Of a stretch of 28,265 nucleotides of DNA, positions 14,001-23,000 are shown in pieces. The notes beneath the pieces are model-generated. The model was not told the origin of the DNA and did not search any database. It saw only the letters and a program-made list of their open reading frames with translations. The DNA comes from Plakobranchus ocellatus (Eukaryota; Mollusca; Gastropoda; Plakobranchidae). The translations under genes were made by a program, and so were the position numbers. How positions within the stretch are numbered: the stretch's first letter is position 1; each line of letters starts with the position of its first letter. Where the stretch lies: NCBI GenBank assembly GCA_019648995.1, contig BLXT01003740.1, positions 193,121 to 221,385 on the forward strand. The letters are read 5' to 3'.

Positions 14001-17000
14001 TTTTTCTACTGCCTATAAATAAATCTGCCAAATTTTAGATTCAGGCTATAACTCAAACAAGTCTGGCAATTCAAAGAAAATGTTGCTTCTCTTATTAATT
14101 CAAAAGGGAGCATCAAGGATCAACTAAGGTAGAGATTAAAGAGGATTTAAAAACCTTTTCATGGGACAATAAGGGCCTTCTAAATCTAGATCTAGGCCAA
14201 AAGCTCCTTTTCTTTGGGTCAATGAAAAGAAAATAATAAATTTTAAAGTCCATTTTTGTTGAACAACAACAAAGAGCTTTATGACTTACATCAGAGGACA
14301 AGAACAGACACAAAGCTTTCAATAGTGCACTAATGATCTAGTTTTGTATTTTTGGTATTCTTTGCTGGGCACTAATGGGCTAGATTTTAAATTAGATCTA
14401 ACTTTATGAGAAACCAAAGATATTGGAAGGAAAGACCAAATAAAATTTAATAATTAAGGAGGATATCTAATTGCAAACAAACTAAGGCCACGATTGACGA
14501 CTCTAAAACTACTTATCTAGTTCTAAACTTTTAATATAGATTAGCTCTGGATCTGAATCTAACCTATAAGTTGATGCCTTTATCCTGTGGAGAAAGAGAA
14601 GGCCCCTGATCTTCATAATAGCATTCTAAGGCCCCTGATCTCCATAATAAGCATTCTATGGCTCCTGATGTCCATAACAAGGATTCTCGTATTATTGTGA
14701 ATAAATTTTTCTCATCTTAAGTATTTTATAATATTAGGTCTCTTGGACCCTATTGAACATCAAATTTATGAGTAGCATTAAGATGAAAAAAATAAAAAAA
14801 ATAAACGAAAGATGGTCTTTCCTAGCCAGAGAGGCAGCAAATTAATGATCAAGCATCCTTTTCTATAAAAAGGGGTTTTTCCTTGATTGTATTTGGACCC
14901 TAACTGGTGTGCTGGGCCCCAAAGATTTATTCTACAAAAATATTACAACACATAAAAGCCTAAAGTTGCATGTTAGAAACGGTCTGATAAAACCTTTAGG
15001 TATATTTCATAATAATATGAAATGTCATGATGATCGCCACTGCAAAGTACCCATCTCAATTTTTCAACTCATTTCAAAACATGAAGCTTAATAAAGAATA
15101 GAATGTTGATAAAATTCTCACCTGCATCTCTCTCCACACATCCTCATCCATCGCCACGCCGGATGCCACATGCTGCATGGGCACAATCAGACAGTGACCT
15201 TCCGTCAGTGATCGATGCGGAGGCAAGCACAGATAGCTCTGGTTGGGGATCAAAAGAAATATAAAGAATTGCAAGATGAACATTTCTGATATATCACAAA
15301 GCCTATTTGGTGACTAGTTTGAATGGCTTTGGGCTTTGGGCTTTTGGGCCTGATCAGTAGGGCTCTAGTGATGGGTAAGTACCCACTATAGAATATTTCT
15401 GAATATTTGCAGGGCTTGTTTACTGATCTCACAGCAAATAACATCAACCAAAAGTGAATGGAGCACAATATGTTTGTGTTTCTTCAGATTTGGCTGTGCT
15501 AAAAGGTCACCAGTTTTTCACCACACAAACTGAGAAGCAAACAAGTTTGGTGGAGGCAAAAAAACAAAAATTTGTTGATAAAATTTGATTCATTTTAAGA
15601 TTTTCCAGAGCATCGAAAATATCTGATGTGTGTAAATACCATGCATTTATTCATTCAGTCATTTAATATTTTGTATAGATAATAAATGGAGCACTTTCTC
15701 ATTGTTAATATACACTAAAGAGTTTCATGAATTATTAATATTATTATCATTGATTAAACATCTCCATCTAAAATCCAGCTCTAGAAGAAGAAGGATTTTA
15801 TTTGCATAAAAAGAATGGCAATCAAGAGTCAAAAAAGTTAAATTAGTACTAAACTGTAAAACACAAGGAGCTTTCATTTAAACACAAACAAAAAAAAAAA
15901 AAAAAAGAAAGTAAAGAAAGTGTTAGACAGCATACTCATGCCAAAATGAAGCAATTTACACAATCCTACCTTAGCTCCTATAGCAATGATGAGGTGTTTG
16001 GGAACTTTGTCAAAACATCTACTGCATTTCTCCATGGCTGCACTAATTTTTCTGTGCTCTGAGGGTGAAAAAATAATTACTACAAATTTTAACTTCATGC
16101 ATGAAAAATGCCTTAAAAGATGCAATCTAAAGAATTGGCAATCCTCTTCACACTGATGAAAAGTGTACACATACCCTTAAATTCCATGATAGCCATACTT
16201 ATCTTTTAGAAAACTTCTTAAATCTAGCAAAAGATAAGGAGAGTTTTGAAAATTTTACACTATATTTGTAATTTAATTTTTCATGCAAAACCAGGAATTG
16301 TAAATCAATACAAATCACAAATCAATGCTGGAATCAAATCAATCAATGATTTTTAGTTATGTCAAAAAGCAGTCTGGCTAAATTTTTTTTTTTTTTATTC
16401 GATCCCCAAATTTATATCAGCTTATTCACCAATCAATGACAGATGGAAAGCTGCACATGACAATGAACGAAATGTCTCACCCCAGCATTGGGAAGATCTG
16501 CACACAAAAACTCCTAGATCAAGTTTAGCTGAGCCCTGTAACTAAATGCAAATATTAACTTTTTCAAACTGATAAGCCTAATGTAAGGCCGAGATGGCAT
16601 GTAACTAATGATTGATCCAGGTTAGAGGTCACAAGGAGAGGAGAATGGATTACTTTTGCAGCTTTTACATAGATTATTTAGGTTTCTGCAGCTGAAACCT
16701 GTCACTTGCCACTTTCATGTGAAAGTCTGCAAACAAATACTGAATATACAATATGTTGTATGGTAAGTTCAAAAGTAGTCGACACTGTACAAAAAACCCA
16801 AACTCATTGATTGAGAAGTATCATAACTGATAGTCATGGTATCCACCGCACTTAAAAAAAAAAAAAATCAACCTACCAAATATAGCTGCAGACCTGTCCC
16901 TGTTCTGTGCACCTTCCTCATTCTGTTTCCTGGCAGCCTTGCTTACAAACATGTCATCAACATCCAAATCTCGATCCCCAGACTGTGGAATTACAATATA

Positions 17001-20000
17001 CATTGAAAAAGATAGAAAATGATAATTTGTTATCAACTTATTAAACACCAAAGGCTAATTTTTCAAAATAAAAAAAAATTTTAAATTGCTCAATCCTCCA
17101 AAACAAAATAAAAAAAAATATTTATTCTTTGCTACTTCAGGCATTAAAAAAAAATCTCTATGATTGATATTACAAAATCAATACATTTGCTTATAATGAA
17201 TTTACATTTGAAACAGATAAACAGCAAATTTTAAACAAAAGAGAAAAATAGCCAAGCTGGCAATGTTTTCTCTTTTCAAAGAGGAACTTGTAAAAATCTC
17301 AAAGTCAAAGCGTAATTACCCTTCCTGCAAGACGAGCAAACATTGCATTCTGGTCTTCTGCAGTGCCTGCCTTTTCCTGCTCAACCTGCAAAACCATGGA
17401 TGCACTAATTAAAACAAAAACCTATGTTAAAAGTTCAATGGAAAACAGTTTGTATGTATTGCTCTTGAGGATAATGATTAAAGTTGACACTTTTTCTACC
17501 TGAATTCATTAGATAGGGTAAACAAAATATTTATTTTCCTATAATGATGAAATTTTGTACCAAGAAGTTCAACAACGAATGACAAAGGGATTAAAAATAA
17601 AAAATGCAGACCTCTTTTGTCAAGCAAGAATTTAAAAGTTTAGAGAAAACTTCTAATTAGTTGTGCATACATACCAATGACTTGAGATCAAATTTGTTGT
17701 CATCATCAAAATAGATTGTTCTCTCCCCTGACACATCATGCGTGGCAGCCTAAGGGAGATAAATAGAACACTTTGAAGACTAACCTTATTTTCATCAAGA
17801 ATCCAGGTGAAATAAACTTACTGATGATTAAAACATCATTTTCATATTTTCATTGTATAGAACTGGAGAAAGAGAGCTTAACTTACTGGCATATGAAGCA
17901 ATGATGAGGATTTACACAAACCACATGCATGATAACTTGTGCATGAGAAAAAATTCTGGAGTAACAAAAGCAGTAAATAAACAACAAAAAGAATCTGTTT
18001 GGAGGTAGAAACTTCGTCATTCGTAATGGAAGAAAACAGCAACAGTCAAGGTCACATTAAGGAAGTAGTTAAATCCAGGGAAAAAAAAAGCGCTAAGGTA
18101 ATTGACTCAAATTAAAGTCTCTTGGTGACTTTTTCCTTCATAAAATGTTATATTCATGCATGAATTTCTCAAGATTTCAAGTTACAAGTTCCAGATTCAG
18201 CAGTTTATAAATAAGGTCATTTTTTTTTTTTTGATGTGTGCATGGATTATGAGTAAAATTTCCCCTTCTGAAAGGTGGATGTTTTAGTTAGCGACAGTGT
18301 ACAGACAGAATTGGTATCACTTACAGCTCTCTTTCTCTTCTTGCCTGGTTTTCCACCCCACTGTTCTGCTGCTGCTCCTAACACTGGCCGCACCATTCCT
18401 CCCTTGTTTGTCCTAGATAAAACCACAACATTGTCCTCCTCCGCCTCTGCCCCGCCCTTGCTTCTTTGCTGCCTGTCACTTTTATCCAGTCTACGACGGT
18501 GAGAGAAATCTGCTTTAGCTTGACCTTGGCCAGTGCCATCTGATTTGGAATTTTCCCGCAGTTGTCGAGCAGACTCAAGTTTTGACTTCAGCTCAAGAGC
18601 CATGTCCTGCACATACCCCAGAATAGACCAAGTAAAGGGACATATACAGACACTACAACGAAAAGTTTTGCAAGTGAAACTCTTAGTTTAAAATTTTGAG
18701 ACGAACAGAAAAATAAATAGCTTTGGCAATAGCGATTTTAACGATTGGTATGCAGGGGATAAAACAAAAATAATGTATAATTCTTTTTATTAGAAAAAAG
18801 ATAAATAATTTAATTAGCCTGATAGAATTGAAAATTGTGAAAAGGCAAACTTTGGGGCACAAATCCCTTTCTAAAAAAATGAACTTAGTTGCTGAAAATG
18901 TCAATTAGTAGGCTTTCATGAATTCAATAAGAAGTAAATTAGTTAAATAAATGATATAGACGAGCAACATAAGTTAAGTGTAAAAACTGAAAACAATAGA
19001 AAATAAAAGAGCTTGATATGAAGAGAGGGATTGGTCTACACTTATCTTGTCTATGACCTCACAAAGTTAGCTTAAAACTGACCTAAAGTAATGGAAACAT
19101 TGTCAAGTTAATTAAATAGATATAAAAATTGAAGGAATGGAACACAGTTTTAAAAGTTTCATTTTCCACTTAGTGTAGCAAATTATTAATTGTTACGCAA
19201 AATAACACAGTAAAATACAAAGGCAGCTACGATGGTTGACTTTCTTGCTTTCATTAAAACAAAGAGTTGTCTTTTGAGTTGTTTTTGTTTTAGTCTATAT
19301 GTAGGGTAAAAAAGATGCAAAATCAAATATAACTTTTTTCAACAATCTAAAATTGTCGATACTTTCTATATTCAGACTCACATCATCACCCATAATTTCT
19401 GCTCGCAAGATCTTTGCAGCCAGGTCATTCAATTCTTCCTCTGACAAGATCTTTGGAGGTGGCTCGGTTGGACAATCGTGCTTGTCTTCATCATTAGAAT
19501 CTCTGTGATCACTCTCAGAGCTGTCGCTATCATCACTGCTGTCTTGAAATAAAATTGGTAGATAAGCTTTGATTATAAATTGTTCCTTTTTTCAAACCAT
19601 TAAAGTATCAAATAGGTGCCCAATAAATTACCGTGACTTTGGATTTCTTACATCATCACTTTATTGCAAGTTTTCTGCTGGTGGGGTAAAGTAGAATTAA
19701 AAATACTTTCAATACATTTTTTTTTCTGCAGTTTGTAAAACTTCAATCAAGATCAGAATGCTGACAGCCAGATATCTAGACAAATAAGGACAGGTTTCCA
19801 TTAGGAATAAACAGCATGAATAACTTTCTCAAATTATCTTTTTCACAATAAGTAAGTTTTACTTGTTTCTTCATTAAATGAGACTCGCATGATAAAATAT
19901 GCAATTAACTAAAACAAAATTCGTAAGAAAAAGAAAAAAAAATGATTACTTTTGAACATATTTTTTCTCTGAAGCGAAAGAATTTGTATCGTTTNNAATT

Positions 20001-23000
20001 TATCAAAAACAATTATTAACTGTGATCAAATGAACTTCAGTATCTGCCATGCAGTTAACACTGTAGATAACACATTCCATGTTATCAATGGAGAAACAGG
20101 TTTCACCTTTTTCAACTTATGAAAGTTCTTTTATTTTTTTTTGGTTTTTATTTCCTAATGCATTTTGAAAAATGGTGAGGTGATTGAAACAAGCACACAC
20201 AGAAAAAAAAATGGTTTTGTACCTGATGAAGATTGCAATTTAGCTTCTTGTTTCCTATCATCATTCCTATGTTTTTTATCTTCTCTCTTTTGTGATTCCT
20301 CTCTTCTTTTTTCATCATCTTTCTTAAGAGCTTCTCCCTCAGATTTCTTTTTCCATCGTGGCATAGTTGTCTCCGGTGAACTAGTTCTTCTCCTCCTCTC
20401 TTTAAAAGATTCTTCTTCCCTGCCCTCTCCTGGTTTAACAAACCGTCTTGTAACTCTTTCCCCTCTTGTATCTGACTTATCATTAGAATCTGAGAGCCTC
20501 AAAAAGCTGCTTTTTCTTCTAGCCAATCCATCTTCTTCATCATCTGGGCGTCTAAAAGATGGCCTCGATCTTCCACTTTCACTCCTTCCTTTAGTCTCCT
20601 CATCAGAATCTGGTCTGCGAAATCTTGACCTGTCATTTCTATCATTGTCTCTTATTTTTTTTTCATCAAAATTACTGCCTCTACCATTTCCTCTTTCCCT
20701 GGTGTTACTCCTATCGCTTCTCCTCTCATCACTCCCTCTTCTCATCCTCTGCCTTTCTGCACTTGTATTTCTTTCTCTCCTGCTCTCTTTACTCCTACTT
20801 CTTTCTCTCCTCTCTCTACTGCCACTTCTGTCTGTTCTTCTATCCCTGCTGCCACTCCTGCTTCTTCTTCTCCTGCTGTCATCTTTCTCTCTTGTGGAGT
20901 TTTCTCCCCTGGACTTATCCATTTTCTCCTTAGCCCTGGCAAGCATCTTTTCCAGCTTTTTCAAGGACTAAAAACCAAAGCAAAACAAAGCACAAGAAAG
21001 CATTAGTATGTTGCTGTAAATATATGAAGAGCAGTATCGTCCACAGACTTAACTGACGACACTGCTCTTTAATTGGCTACGGCAGTTTCATAAAGAATAT
21101 GAATGAAACTGGTAAATATTTTAAAGCATTGAATTAAAAAGCATGAATATTTGAATGAATTTCTAATTTCTCACATTCAATTGGTATTTTTAAAAAAAAA
21201 AAAGCAAATCTATTCTATTAATGAAGTTCCCAAAAAAATAATTAAAAAAAAAAAAAAAAGGGAAAACAAAAAGACCCCCTTGAAAATTGGAGAACACACA
21301 GTACAAGAAATTAATGTCTAGGAATATTGTATCTTACCTTTGAAGGACAATCTACTGACAAAAAAGTCCATGACACTAAAAAGACGAGTTTTTCCCTGGG
21401 CTTTTTTTGATTTCTCAAGAAAAGCAAAGTTTTATGCATAACAAATTTTCAAAAAGTCTTAAGCACAGTGCGATGCTTTAAAGTTTTTCTTCCAAGACTA
21501 AAAATGGCTATGAAGTTTGAAAATTTAACTTCTTGAATAAACTGGAAACATCTTAAATTAGTATCCAAATAGAACTTGATCAACGATATAACTTTTTATT
21601 CAACTGACCCCATAGCGCTCTGCTGCCACTTCCTCCAAGCTGCGCTCCTCGTCTTCTGCCTGCTGAACACATCTGGTGTAGGCTTTCTGCAGCCAGGAAT
21701 AACCACCATCTCCTGCTGGTGAGACACTGGTTGACCCCTGGGAAGACGTCTTAGTTTCTACTGACTTTGGTTTCTCTTCTGGCAGGCCTGTTCCTCCATC
21801 TTTCCAATACGGATTTAACTCTCTATCATGTTGGCCTGGCTGATGAAAGCAAATTCGAGCTATGAAAACATGTAAACATTAATTCTACTTTTCCGCTAAT
21901 CCTCTCCTCTTAGATTACTTTTTTTTAAACGATATATTATAGAATACCTTTTAAAATGTGTGTTGCAACCAGGATAAATTAATTACACTTCACATTTTGG
22001 ACATACTGAATTATGAGCTTGATAATTTACATTGCTATCAAAAGAAAAAAAATCTTATTTATGTCTCTCTCCCAATTCTGTCGACAGAGACGTGCAAGAT
22101 TGAAGATTGCAGTTTTTTTTATGAATTTTGAGTCCATGTTTGAAAAAAAAAACAAACTTTGTCACCTTTTCCTAGTTTTTATACTGAACAGCTAGATAAG
22201 CTTTATTTTATCTTGATATGTTCAATAAAATAATTGTTTTTTCATTTAAAAATGATGAGCATTCCAAATCAATAGTATTTGATGAGATACCTGCTGTGCT
22301 TTTTCTGCCTCTCTCCTGGCCTCCTCCTTGCTTTTGTTGATTGCTTCACGAATTTCTTGTCTGGATGTTGTTGGTATAAAATCCAAAGGAGCTTCCATCC
22401 AGCTCTCCCTCTGGAAAAAAAATTTCACTCTAGCAATTATTTCTTTGGATATCTTAAAATATCATCAGATGTTAATGGACATTCAAAGTAACTTTCCTTC
22501 TTCTTTATGCTGTTTTAGAAACAAAAAAGCAGGTTGAAATAAGATCCTTCCCAAAATATGAGTAGTAAAACATATCAAGGAAAACAATGTACTAATAGCA
22601 TTTTTTTTTGTTGACAGTATAAGTGACTGAAATCAATACCTTACATTGTTAAAAGTTTAACAAGTTTCTCTGTGAAACATCATTGTAACGAAAGTAAAGT
22701 TGACTATTGAGCTTTAATGCTATATATATATTTGTGTCCATCTTATGAAATCTCAAGGCATTCTAAATGTTTTTATTTTTCAGGGATACAATTTTTTTTT
22801 TTTTAAGCCTGAAAATTACCAGGAGCTGACAGTTACTTTTTTAACAAAGGTCAATCATGTTTGCAATATTTTGCATGCAAGCATGCAACGTTAAATTGGC
22901 TGATTTTTTTTGTAGGCTTTCATTTCACTTAAAAAGGAAGTTTTTGTTTTATTTATTTTTTTTTTTATTACAGCTGTTGTTTTTTAATCAGCAACATACT

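Noticed and set aside
20165-20971. 268-codon plus-strand open frame opposite the RS-rich CWF19L2 exon
   Set aside because: It is the antisense of AGA/TCT-rich codons and reads only as Ser/Leu/Phe low complexity. The minus-strand exon has splice borders, conserved ends and a family match.
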